From NCBI GenBank assembly GCA_036652035.1, contig JAVVWR010000045.1, forward strand, positions 1-24,832: 24,832 bases of DNA, in the 5' to 3' direction. The translations under genes and the position numbers were made by a program. Below are positions 1 to 8,364 of the stretch, in pieces. Under the pieces are notes generated by a model that searched no databases, was not told the origin of the DNA, and saw only the letters and a program-made list of their open reading frames with translations. The first letter of the stretch is position 1. Every line of letters starts with the position of its first letter. This DNA comes from JAEZVV01 sp036652035 (GTDB lineage: Bacteria > Pseudomonadota > Gammaproteobacteria > Burkholderiales > Burkholderiaceae_F).

Positions 1-55
1 ACCCGCGACCCCCGGCGTGACAGGCCGGTATTCTAACCAACTGAACTACCACTCC
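1..55 (-). tRNA. tRNA-Asp (GUC), partial at left edge
   Basis: This is the 5' part of a tRNA-Asp; the 3' 22 bases lie outside the window. All 55 visible bases are identical to positions 134-188 of the complete tRNA-Asp next to it, including the GUC anticodon loop. It is the last visible member of a Val-Asp-Asp cluster, in tandem with its duplicate. Confidence 0.93.
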
Positions 56-111
56 AACACACACAAAATAACTGAAATTAAAAGACGAACCGCAGTTCGC
101 CTTATTGAAAC

Positions 112-188
112 TGGCGGAGTGGACGGGACTCGAACCCGCGACCCCCGGCGTGACAGGCCGGTATTCTAACCAACTGAACTACCACTCC
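112..188 (-). tRNA. tRNA-Asp (GUC)
   Basis: This is a complete 77-base tRNA read on the minus strand. It begins GGAGTGG, has the anticodon GTC in the loop context CTGTCAC, has a T-arm containing GGTTCGAGTCC, and carries an encoded CCA end (TGG at 112-114 on the plus strand). The acceptor halves GGAGTGG and CCACTCC pair fully. It follows tRNA-Val after a short spacer and was probably processed from the same transcript. Confidence 0.97.
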
Positions 189-211
189 ACACGGAAAACT
201 TGTTGATGCTT

Positions 212-287
212 TGGTGGGTGCTGAGAGTCTCGAACTCCCGACCTACGCCGTGTAAAGGCGCCGCTCTACCAACTGAGCTAAGCACCC
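212..287 (-). tRNA. tRNA-Val (UAC)
   Basis: This is a 76-base tRNA on the minus strand starting GGGTGCT. It has a normal D-arm (AGCTCAGTTGGTAGAGC), the anticodon TAC in the loop CTTTACAC, and an encoded CCA. The acceptor stem GGGTGCT/AGCACCC is perfect. It is the first gene of the Val-Asp-Asp cluster, about 24 bases downstream of the likely transcription start. Confidence 0.97.
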
Positions 288-317
288 AAACGATCTGGCG
301 CTTCACCTAATCCAGCA

Positions 318-345
318 ATTATCATTTCGCCGGCGTCAGCATCAA
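318..345 (-). promoter_or_regulatory. Putative sigma-70 promoter of the tRNA-Val/Asp cluster
   Basis: On the minus strand, a -35 element TTGATG (340-345) and a -10 element GATAAT (318-323) are separated by 16 bases. They lie between the end of hupB and tRNA-Val. GATAAT matches the consensus at 5 of 6 positions and TTGATG at 4 of 6. The position fits a dedicated stable-RNA promoter. This is pattern-based only. Confidence 0.5.
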
Positions 346-354
346 ACACAGACG

Positions 355-627
355 TTAGTTTACAGCATCTTTCAAAGCTTTGCCAGCGCGAAACTTCGGA
401 ACTTTCGCCGCCTTGATTTTGATGGTCGCCCCGGTCTGCGGGTTACGCCCAGTACGCGCCGCGCGTTTACCCACCGAGAACGTACCAAAACCCACCAGCG
501 TCACATCGTCACCCTTCTTGAGGGTCTTGGTAACGGCAGCGATCGCGCTATCGAGCGCGCGGCCGGCAGCAGCCTTGGAAATGTCGGCATCCTTAGCGAT
601 GACCTCGATCAGTTCGGATTTGTTCAC
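355..627 (-). CDS. hupB: DNA-binding protein HU
   Basis: HU is a small histone-like protein that binds and bends DNA as a dimer and organises the nucleoid. The 90-residue product has the usual HU length. It starts MNKSELIEVIAK, has the conserved core GFGTFSVGKRAARTGRNP (about residues 46-63), which forms the start of the DNA-binding beta arm, and ends in the lysine-rich FRAGKALKDAV tail typical of HU. The start codon is GTG, supported by a GGGGG ribosome-binding site seven bases upstream. It lies downstream of lon, as is common in proteobacteria, but has its own promoter. A choice between HU-alpha and HU-beta cannot be made firmly; the position next to lon favours hupB. Confidence 0.96.
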   Translation of the reverse strand: MNKSELIEVIAKDADISKAAAGRALDSAIAAVTKTLKKGDDVTLVGFGTFSVGKRAARTGRNPQTGATIKIKAAKVPKFRAGKALKDAVN

Positions 628-674
628 TTGTACCCCCTTTGCGCGTCTTGTTCGCTTGCGGTTGCAATTTTAAG

Positions 675-703
675 AAAAAGCGCGGCGCCATTAGACGCCG
701 CGC
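675..703 (-). terminator. Hairpin with T tract between lon and hupB
   Basis: On the minus strand, an 8-bp perfect stem GCGCGGCG/CGCCGCGC (696-703 with 680-687) with an 8-base loop is followed at once by TTTTT (675-679). This is the form of a Rho-independent terminator. It could end lon transcription, whose stop codon is 130 bases upstream. It lies downstream of the best hupB promoter candidate, so it would also sit in the hupB leader. Confidence 0.75.
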
Positions 704-733
704 ACTAAATGCAGATCGCTACTGCATGAACGT

Positions 734-762
734 ATTCAACCGCGCCCCCCCAGGGGTGTCAA
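734..762 (-). promoter_or_regulatory. Putative sigma-70 promoter of hupB
   Basis: On the minus strand there is a perfect -35 box TTGACA (757-762), a 17-base spacer and a -10-like TTGAAT (734-739). It lies in the lon-hupB intergenic region and points toward hupB. The predicted start, near 727, gives a leader of about 100 bases that contains the hairpin at 680-703. The -10 matches only 4 of 6 positions. Confidence 0.55.
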
Positions 763-832
763 GCGAAAGAGCCGGCATGCTGCGCTTGGTCAAGCTCGAC
801 GCTGGCGCCTCTATCGCTGGCATGTGCGGCTG

Positions 833-3250
833 TCAGTGCTTCATCAACTCCGTGCCCGCCGCCACTGCAGCAGGCTTGGCTTCGGTTACCGCGGCCTCTT
901 CATCCGTCAGCGGAACCGGCTGACGCTGAAGCGCAACTTCAAGAACCTTGTCGATCCAGCGAACCGGCACGATCTCGAGCTGGCTCTTGACGTTCTCCGG
1001 GATATCCGTCAGATCCTTGACGTTTTCCTCCGGGATCAAGACCATCTTGATCCCGCCGCGCAGCGCCGCAAGCAGTTTTTCCTTGAGTCCACCGATGGCA
1101 AGAATTTCCCCACGCAAGGTGATCTCGCCCGTCATGGCCACGTCAGCTCGCACTGGAATTCCGGTCAAGGCCGACACAAAGGCGGTGGTAATCGCTCCGC
1201 CCGCCGACGGCCCGTCCTTAGGTGTGGCACCTTCCGGAAAGTGCACGTGCAAATCGGTCTTCTCGAACACATCGTTCTTGATACCGAGACGCTTGGCGCG
1301 AGCACGAACCACCGAGCGCGCAGCCTCGACCGATTCCTTCATCACATCACCGAGCGAACCGGTGCGCTGCACATTGCCCTTGCCCGGCATCGTCGCGACT
1401 TCGATCGTCAGCAGATCGCCACCGACTTCAGTCCATGCCAACCCCGTGACCTGTCCGACCTGATCCTCTTTTTCGGCCACACCGTAGGTGTAGCGGCGAA
1501 CGCCAAGGAACTTGTCGAGGTTATCGGCCGTGACGTGGACGCTGCTCGCATCCCCCTCTTTCTTGAGCAGCAGCTGCTTGACCACCTTGCGGCAGACCTT
1601 GCTGATTTCGCGCTCCAACGCGCGCACACCCGCTTCGCGCGAGTAGTAGCGAATGATGTCGCGTACAGCGCTCTCGGCCACTTGCAACTCGCCGTCCTTG
1701 AGTCCGTTGGCCTTCATCTGCTTGGGCAGCAGATGGTTGAGGGCAATATTGACCTTCTCCTCTTCCGTGTAGCCGGACAACCGGATCACTTCCATCCGGT
1801 CGAGCAGCGCCGGCGGAATGTCCATGGTGTTGCTGGTGGCGACAAACATCACATCGGAGAGATCGAAGTCGACCTCGACGTAGTGGTCCTGGAAGGTATG
1901 GTTCTGCTCGGGGTCGAGCACCTCCAGCAGCGCCGAGGCCGGATCACCGCGGAAATCCATTCCCATCTTGTCGACTTCATCGAGCAGGAAGAGCGGATTG
2001 CGCACGCCGACCTTGGACAGGCTCTGCAGGATCTTGCCGGGCATCGAGCCGATGTAAGTGCGCCGATGGCCACGGATTTCCGCCTCGTCGCGCACACCAC
2101 CCAAAGCCATGCGAACGAACTTGCGGTTCGTCGCCTTGGCGATCGACTGGCCGAGCGAGGTCTTGCCCACCCCTGGGGGGCCGACCAGGCAGAGGATCGG
2201 CGCCTTGACCTTGTCGACGCGTTGCTGGACAGCCAGGTACTCGAGAATCCGTTCTTTGACCTTGTCCAGACCGTAGTGGTCGTCCTCGAGCACTTCCTCG
2301 GCATGAGTGAGGTCGGTATTGATCTTGCTGCGCTTTTTCCAGGGCAACCCGACCAGGATGTCGAGATAGTTGCGAACCACCGTCGCTTCGGCCGACATCG
2401 GCGACATCAGCTTCAACTTCTTGAGTTCAGCGTTGGCCTTGTCGAGCGCAGGCTTGGGCATGCGCGCGGCCTTGATCTTCTTCTCGACTTCGTCGAGATC
2501 GGCGCCCTCTTCGCCTTCGCCCAGCTCCTTCTGGATCGCCTTGACCTGTTCGTTCAGGTAGTACTCGCGCTGGCTTTTTTCCATCTGGCGCTTGACGCGC
2601 CCGCGAATGCGCTTTTCCACCTGCAAGATGTCGATTTCGGATTCGAGTTGAGCGAGCAGATTCTCGAGCCGTTCGTTAATGCCCGCCATCTCGAGAATGC
2701 GTTGCTTCTGCTCAAGCTTTAACGGCAGGTGCGCGGCGATCGTGTCGGCCAAACGACCGGCGTCGTCGATCCCGGCGATCGACGTCAATATCTCGGCCGG
2801 AATTTTCTTGTTGAGCTTGACGTATTGGTCGAACTGCGCAACCAGCGCACGACGCAAAGCCTCAACTTCGGCACCCGCTGGGCCTGCGGCCGGCTGCGGC
2901 ATGACTTCCGCACTGAAGTGCTCGGGACCGTCTTCGATCGCGTCAATGCGCGCGCGCTGAGCGCCTTCGACCAGCACTTTCACGGTGCCATCAGGCAGCT
3001 TCAGCATTTGCAAAATATTGGCGACGCAGCCGAGCTCGTACATATCCTCCGCCGTCGGCTCGTCTTTGGCAGCGTTCTTCTGAGCCACGAGCATGATGCT
3101 CTTGCCCGATTCCATCGCAGCTTCAAGTGCCTTGATCGACTTGGGACGGCCAACAAAGAGCGGAATCACCATGTGCGGGAATACGACCACATCGCGCAGC
3201 GGCAGCAGCGGCAGCGTGATCAATTCCGACGGAAGCAGGGAGGTCGTCAT
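833..3250 (-). CDS. lon: ATP-dependent protease La (LonA)
   Basis: Lon is a cytoplasmic AAA+ serine protease that unfolds and degrades misfolded and short-lived regulatory proteins. The 805-residue product is full length for LonA. The N-terminal substrate-binding domain starts with LPLLPLRDVVVFPHM (about residues 13-27). A coiled-coil region (about 200-270) follows, then the Walker A motif GPPGVGKT at 357-364 and Walker B FLLDEVD near 421-427. The C-terminal protease domain holds the catalytic Ser682 in PKDGPSAGGA and Lys725 in GGLKEKLL. The last 25 or so residues form an alanine-rich tail. A ribosome-binding site AGGA lies six bases before the ATG. It has its own heat-shock type promoter although it follows clpX by only 123 bases. 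Confidence 0.98.
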   Translation of the reverse strand: MTTSLLPSELITLPLLPLRDVVVFPHMVIPLFVGRPKSIKALEAAMESGKSIMLVAQKNAAKDEPTAEDMYELGCVANILQMLKLPDGTVKVLVEGAQRARIDAIEDGPEHFSAEVMPQPAAGPAGAEVEALRRALVAQFDQYVKLNKKIPAEILTSIAGIDDAGRLADTIAAHLPLKLEQKQRILEMAGINERLENLLAQLESEIDILQVEKRIRGRVKRQMEKSQREYYLNEQVKAIQKELGEGEEGADLDEVEKKIKAARMPKPALDKANAELKKLKLMSPMSAEATVVRNYLDILVGLPWKKRSKINTDLTHAEEVLEDDHYGLDKVKERILEYLAVQQRVDKVKAPILCLVGPPGVGKTSLGQSIAKATNRKFVRMALGGVRDEAEIRGHRRTYIGSMPGKILQSLSKVGVRNPLFLLDEVDKMGMDFRGDPASALLEVLDPEQNHTFQDHYVEVDFDLSDVMFVATSNTMDIPPALLDRMEVIRLSGYTEEEKVNIALNHLLPKQMKANGLKDGELQVAESAVRDIIRYYSREAGVRALEREISKVCRKVVKQLLLKKEGDASSVHVTADNLDKFLGVRRYTYGVAEKEDQVGQVTGLAWTEVGGDLLTIEVATMPGKGNVQRTGSLGDVMKESVEAARSVVRARAKRLGIKNDVFEKTDLHVHFPEGATPKDGPSAGGAITTAFVSALTGIPVRADVAMTGEITLRGEILAIGGLKEKLLAALRGGIKMVLIPEENVKDLTDIPENVKSQLEIVPVRWIDKVLEVALQRQPVPLTDEEAAVTEAKPAAVAAGTELMKH

Positions 3251-3282
3251 GGGATGTCCTGGAATTAGGGTACCGAGTGCGC

Positions 3283-3310
3283 AAGTGGGGATGCGCTGGC
3301 AGATTGCAAG
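3283..3310 (-). promoter_or_regulatory. RpoH (sigma-32) type heat-shock promoter of lon
   Basis: On the minus strand, CTTGCAA (3304-3310) and CCCCACTT (3283-3290) are 13 bases apart, close to the known sigma-32 consensus of CTTGAAA and CCCCATnT with a 13-17 base spacer. The -10 end is 32 bases before the lon start codon. lon is a classic RpoH regulon member, so the position agrees with function. Confidence 0.72.
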
Positions 3311-3314
3311 ATCC

Positions 3315-3331
3315 GCGGGCGCAGGGCCCGC
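3315..3331 (-). terminator. GC hairpin between clpX and lon, weak terminator candidate
   Basis: GCGGGC (3315-3320) and GCCCGC (3326-3331) form a 6-bp perfect stem with a 5-base loop, just after the clpX stop and immediately upstream of the lon promoter. No T tract follows on the minus strand, so intrinsic termination is uncertain. It could separate clpX from lon transcription. Confidence 0.35.
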
Positions 3332-3373
3332 AGATCACTCTAGCAGAAGGGGGCAATACGAGAGCGGCGCCGA

Positions 3374-4642
<1,269 letters not shown>

Positions 4643-4665
4643 CGTGTGCTCGGTCCTTGGTTGCG

Positions 4666-5274
4666 TCAGGCGGCATCGCCGCGCTTGACGAAGATCTTGT
4701 CGATCAATCCGTAATTTACCGCATCGTCCGCCGACATGAAGTTGTCGCGATCCGTGTCGCGCTCGATGCGTTCGATCGGCTGACCCGTGCGGTCGGCCAG
4801 GATCTTGTTGAGTCGCGCCCGCAGGTCGAGGATCTCACGCGCCTGGATCTCGATATCCGAGGCCTGACCCTGCGATCCGCCCGAAGGCTGGTGAATCATG
4901 ATGCGCGAGTTGGGCAGAGCAAACCGCTTGCCCTTCTCGCCAGCGGCCAACAAGAAGGCGCCCATGCTGGCCGCCATGCCGACGCAGATCGTCGAGACCT
5001 GCGGCTTGATGAACTGCATCGTGTCGTAGATCGCCATGCCCGCGTACACCGACCCGCCGGGCGAGTTGATGTAGAGGGCGATGTCCTTGTCCGGGTTCTC
5101 CGACTCAAGGAACAGAAGCTGGGCCACCACCAGGTTGGCGGTCTGGTCGGTGACCGGACCGACCAGGAAGATCACCCGGTCACGCAGCAGACGCGAGTAG
5201 ATGTCGTAGGCGCGTTCGCCACGACCGCTCTGCTCGATGACGATGGGCACCATGCCAAGGGCTTGCGGGTCCAT
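4666..5274 (-). CDS. clpP: ATP-dependent Clp protease proteolytic subunit ClpP
   Basis: ClpP forms the barrel-shaped serine peptidase that works with ClpX (and ClpA where present). The product is 202 residues. The catalytic triad is visible: Ser103 in GMAASMGAF, His128 in MIHQP and Asp177 in ERDTDRDNF. The glycine-rich SPGGSVYAGM stretch (71-80) is the conserved oxyanion and handle region. The N-terminus carries a short pro-sequence as in Escherichia coli. It lies 38 bases after tig and 23 before clpX, giving a tig-clpP-clpX operon. Confidence 0.98.
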   Translation of the reverse strand: MDPQALGMVPIVIEQSGRGERAYDIYSRLLRDRVIFLVGPVTDQTANLVVAQLLFLESENPDKDIALYINSPGGSVYAGMAIYDTMQFIKPQVSTICVGMAASMGAFLLAAGEKGKRFALPNSRIMIHQPSGGSQGQASDIEIQAREILDLRARLNKILADRTGQPIERIERDTDRDNFMSADDAVNYGLIDKIFVKRGDAA

Positions 5275-5312
5275 GCTCCTGATTCCTTGTTCGGGTTAGT
5301 CCGTGAGCAAGC

Positions 5313-6620
5313 TTACTGCTTGCGGCCCATCAGTTCGTCGAACGCCACCGGAGTGTCAACGGTCTTGGCCTTGGCCAGAGCCCAGTCCACGACGTTGTTC
5401 TCGAGCGCAACGGCTTCCAGTTCAGCGACACGCTTGCGGTCCGACAGATACCAGTTGATCACTTCCTGCGGACGCTCGTAGCTCTGCGCCATGTCTTCGA
5501 CCAGCTTGCGGATCTGGTCCGGCTTGACCGTCAGGCCTTCCTTGGCGACCAGCTCGCCCACCAGCAGGCCCAGGCGCACGCGGCGCTCGGCTTGCGAGGC
5601 AAACAGCTCGGCGGGGATGGGAGCGTTCTTGACGTCCATGCCGCGCGAAGCCATGTCGGCACGCGCCATTTCAACCAGACGCTGCTGGTCTTCAGCAATC
5701 AAAGCCTTGGGCAGATCGAACTGAGCGGCGGCGACCAGGGCGTCCATCGCGGCGTCCTTGGTGCGAGCCTTCAGGCGCGACTCGACTTCGCGCTCGAGGT
5801 TCGAGCGGATCTCGGCGCGCATCTTCTCGACTTCGCCTTCGACGATGCCGAGCGACTTGGCGAATTCGCCATCGACCGCCGGCAGAACCGCTTGCTCGAC
5901 CTTGGTCACGGTGGCGGTGAACTCGACCGTCTTGCCGGCCAGCTCAGCCGAACCGTAATCGTTCGGGAAGGTCAGCGGGAAGGTCTTGGTCTCGCCCGCG
6001 CGCAGACCGCGAACAGCCTCTTCGAACTCGGGCAGCATGCGACCGGCACCCAGCACGAAGGAGAAGCCTTCGGCGGTGCCGCCCTGGAAGGCCACGCCGT
6101 CGAGCATGCCCTTGAAGTCCAGCGTCACCTGGTCGGTGTCGCCAGCGGCGCGCTCGACCACGTCGTAGGTCGCGCGCTGCTTGCGCATGATGTCGATCGT
6201 GGCGTCGATCTCGGCCTCGCCCACCGGGCAGATGGCGCGCTTGATCTCAACCGCCGACAGGTCGGGCGTGGTGATCTCGGGGTAGACCTCGAAGCTCGCG
6301 GTGAAACCGAACTCGGTCGCGCCTTCGGCGGTTTCCTTCGGCTCGACGCGCGGGGCACCGGCCACGCGCAGCTTGGCCTCGGAGACGGCCGTGACGAAAG
6401 CATTGCCGATCAGATCGTTGAGAACTTCGTTCTCGACTTGCGGGCCGTAGCTGGCCTCGACCATCTTCATCGGCACCTTGCCAGGGCGAAAGCCCGGCAT
6501 CTTGACCGTGCGCGAGAGCTTGGCGAGGCGCTTGGCCACTTCCTTGCTCATCTCATCGGCGGCCACGGTCAAATCGATGCGGCGCTCCAGCGCGCCCAGC
6601 GTTTCAAGGTTCTGAGTCAT
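5313..6620 (-). CDS. tig: Trigger factor, ribosome-associated chaperone
   Basis: Trigger factor binds the ribosome at the polypeptide exit site and shields new chains. The 435-residue product has the expected three parts. The N-terminal ribosome-binding domain carries the signature GFRPGKVPM (about 44-52). The FKBP-type peptidyl-prolyl isomerase domain (about 150-245) contains FKGMLDGVAFQGGTAEGFSF and LPLTFP-like segments. The C-terminal helical chaperone domain fills the remainder. The product ends in a short basic tail. It is the first protein gene of the tig-clpP-clpX block, 50 bases downstream of tRNA-Leu on the same strand. Confidence 0.98.
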   Translation of the reverse strand: MTQNLETLGALERRIDLTVAADEMSKEVAKRLAKLSRTVKMPGFRPGKVPMKMVEASYGPQVENEVLNDLIGNAFVTAVSEAKLRVAGAPRVEPKETAEGATEFGFTASFEVYPEITTPDLSAVEIKRAICPVGEAEIDATIDIMRKQRATYDVVERAAGDTDQVTLDFKGMLDGVAFQGGTAEGFSFVLGAGRMLPEFEEAVRGLRAGETKTFPLTFPNDYGSAELAGKTVEFTATVTKVEQAVLPAVDGEFAKSLGIVEGEVEKMRAEIRSNLEREVESRLKARTKDAAMDALVAAAQFDLPKALIAEDQQRLVEMARADMASRGMDVKNAPIPAELFASQAERRVRLGLLVGELVAKEGLTVKPDQIRKLVEDMAQSYERPQEVINWYLSDRKRVAELEAVALENNVVDWALAKAKTVDTPVAFDELMGRKQ

Positions 6621-6670
6621 TGTCTTGTCAGCTTATGGGGCCGCAACGCAAATGCAGCGGCAAATTCGTG

Positions 6671-6757
6671 TGGTGCGGAGGGCCGGACTCGAACCGGCAC
6701 GCCGATGAAGGCGTCAGGACCTAAACCTGGTGCGTCTACCAATTTCGCCACCCCCGC
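6671..6757 (-). tRNA. tRNA-Leu (UAG)
   Basis: This is a class II tRNA of 87 bases on the minus strand. It starts GCGGGGGTGGCGAAATTGG and has the anticodon TAG in the loop TTTAGGT between CCAGG and CCTG. A long variable arm (GCCTTCATCGGC) follows, then a T-arm with GGTTCGAGTCC and an encoded CCA. The acceptor stem pairs with one G-U. It precedes tig in the same direction and may share its transcript. Confidence 0.97.
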
Positions 6758-6762
6758 GGCGA

Positions 6763-6786
6763 GTGATCGCGGCAGGCAGCGATCAC
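6763..6786. repeat. Perfect 8-bp inverted repeat upstream of tRNA-Leu
   Basis: GTGATCGC (6763-6770) and GCGATCAC (6779-6786) are separated by 8 bases. The repeat lies 6 bases upstream of the tRNA-Leu 5' end. It would form a hairpin in the precursor leader if transcription begins further upstream, or it could be a protein-binding dyad. Its function is unknown. Confidence 0.5.
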
Positions 6787-6903
6787 CGCGAAACGGCGGA
6801 TTCTAATGGAATGAGTGACGTCTCGTCGGCACCTCCCTTGCTAGACTGTTGTACCGGCGAAAAGCCGAGTGTTTTCCCTCTCATTCGGACCTCCCGTCGC
6901 TCC

Positions 6904-7749
6904 ATGACTCCCGACGCTTACTGCCAGACCAAGGCAGCCGCGCGCGGCACCAGCCTGCACTACGCCACCCTGCTTCTGCCTCCCATTCGCCGGCGAGCTT
7001 TGATTGCGGTGGGGGCCTACGCCAAGGAGATCGAGACGCTCGCCAGCGGCGTCAACGACTCCGCGCTGGCGCAGACCAAGCTGCAATGGTGGCGCGCGGA
7101 AACCGATCGCCTGATCGCGGCCAGCCCCAGTCATCCGGTCACGCAGGCAATGGCCGCGGTCTGCGCCGAGTTACCCAAGCTGCCCACGGCCGATCTGGTT
7201 GCGTTGATCGATGGCGCGGAGGCGAGCCTGCGGCAGACCCGCTTTCTCGATTACGCCGATCTTTCCTCCCACTACGCCAGCACCGACCGCGCACTCGCGC
7301 GGCTGGCGCTCGGCGCGCTCGGGGGCGATCCATCGGCTCTGCCCGCGATCGAGCGCCTGGCGCATTCCCTGCGCCTCATCGGTTTGATCGCCAACCTGGG
7401 GGCGGCGGTTCGACGCGGCCTGCTTGGCCTGCCCATCGACGACTTGCGTCGCTTCGAAGTCAAGGCCGCCGACGTGATGGCTGGTCGTTACGTCGCCGGC
7501 TGGCCTGCGCTGATGCAGCAGCAAGCCGGGCGAGCCCGCGTGGCCTGGGCCCAGACGCTTGAACAGCTACCGGCGGCTGCGCAGCGCCCGTTACGCCCTG
7601 TGCTGATCCTTGGCCAGATCGCGCAGCGCCAGCTCGACGAAATCGAGTCCGAAAACTTCGAAGTGCTGCACCAACGCGTTGCGCTGACACCCTTGACCCG
7701 CTTCAGACTCGCCTGGCGCACGGCGGTGTTCGGGCCGCGCGTTCGCTGA
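6904..7749 (+). CDS. Squalene/phytoene synthase family protein, catalytic motifs degenerate
   Basis: The 281-residue product has the all-helical fold signature of the squalene/phytoene synthase family: KLQWWRAE (59-66), where family members have KLxWWRxE, and RRGLLGLPIDDLRRF (170-184), matching the usual xGRxYLPxDDLxRF. The aspartate-rich motifs that bind diphosphate-magnesium in active enzymes are missing. The first is YAKEIET (39-45) instead of a form like FCREVDD, and the second region reads IANLGAAVRRG (162-172) without aspartates. This loss is also seen in the NDUFAF6 branch, which assists respiratory complex I assembly. A non-enzymatic role is therefore inferred. The ATG at 6904 was chosen because family homology begins with MTPDAYCQTKAA. 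It is divergent from tRNA-Leu/tig and convergent with the UreE-like gene. Confidence 0.85.
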   Translation: MTPDAYCQTKAAARGTSLHYATLLLPPIRRRALIAVGAYAKEIETLASGVNDSALAQTKLQWWRAETDRLIAASPSHPVTQAMAAVCAELPKLPTADLVALIDGAEASLRQTRFLDYADLSSHYASTDRALARLALGALGGDPSALPAIERLAHSLRLIGLIANLGAAVRRGLLGLPIDDLRRFEVKAADVMAGRYVAGWPALMQQQAGRARVAWAQTLEQLPAAAQRPLRPVLILGQIAQRQLDEIESENFEVLHQRVALTPLTRFRLAWRTAVFGPRVR

Positions 7750-7774
7750 AACAAGTCTCGATCCGCGCCTGCGT

Positions 7775-8311
7775 TCAATGCTTGTGCGGGTGGGCGTGAT
7801 CGCAATGGCCGTGCTCGTGATCGTGACTCTCGTCGTGGTGATGACCGCAGCCCGGACCATGAACGTGAACCGCCTCCTGGTGCTGGACCTCGCGCTCGGG
7901 CGAAAACGCCGCCGTGGCCTCGGCCACGTCGAGTCCCAACTCGCGTAATTGCTGCCCCAAGCGCTCGTCAGCGGCAAGGCGCAAACCGTCGCCGCGAACC
8001 TCGAGCTGCACTTGCGCCCGGCCCAGGGCGAGCGTTGCTTTGAGCAAGGCGTCGATCGGGCCACGCACCTCGAGCACGGACTCGGGCGCGGCTTCGACCA
8101 CCCACAGTCCGCTGCCTTCGTCGAGCAGAAGATCACCCACTTCCAGCGGCCGGTGACCGGCCAGATGATGGTGTAGATGCGCGCCCGGAATGTCGATGTG
8201 CGCGGGCAGGCGGGCGCGGTCACCGCTGGCGAGCGGCAGCTTGCGAGCGCGTGCCAACAAGGCCGCCGCGGGCCGCGCGTTGGCGGGGAGAAGCTTGGTC
8301 AGGGTCGTCAT
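7775..8311 (-). CDS. UreE-like metallochaperone with histidine-rich tail
   Basis: The 178-residue product resembles the urease accessory protein UreE, which binds nickel and delivers it during urease activation. The UreE-like core is LEVGDLLLDEGSGLWVVEAA (56-75), followed by a ferredoxin-like domain to about residue 138. The C-terminal tail has 14 histidines and two cysteines between residues 144 and 178, a typical metal-binding tail. The conserved UreE stretch around YHLGNRH, which holds the interface histidine, is replaced by LALGRAQ (95-100 region). No urease genes are present in the window. The ATG at 8311 has an AGAGGA ribosome-binding site six bases upstream. A general nickel or zinc store, or a nickel chaperone for another enzyme, is possible. 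Confidence 0.78.
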   Translation of the reverse strand: MTTLTKLLPANARPAAALLARARKLPLASGDRARLPAHIDIPGAHLHHHLAGHRPLEVGDLLLDEGSGLWVVEAAPESVLEVRGPIDALLKATLALGRAQVQLEVRGDGLRLAADERLGQQLRELGLDVAEATAAFSPEREVQHQEAVHVHGPGCGHHHDESHDHEHGHCDHAHPHKH

Positions 8312-8364
8312 TGAAATCCTCTTTCGGTCCGCCTCAATCGGCACGTTTCAATCCACAGTTCAAT

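Noticed and set aside
824..2722. Open frame of 632 codons on the plus strand opposite lon
   Set aside because: It lies entirely antisense to a clear, full-length Lon protease. Its product is a low-information mix of His, Arg, Leu and Asp, typical of the antisense frame of GC-rich genes, and has no recognisable domain.
6621..6650. Possible sigma-32 promoter upstream of tig (CCCCATAA on the minus strand)
   Set aside because: The -10-like CCCCAT is present, but I found no CTTGAAA-like -35 element at a suitable distance.
5592..6806. Open frame of 404 codons on the plus strand opposite tig
   Set aside because: It is antisense to trigger factor and runs through tRNA-Leu. No domain or ribosome-binding site supports it.
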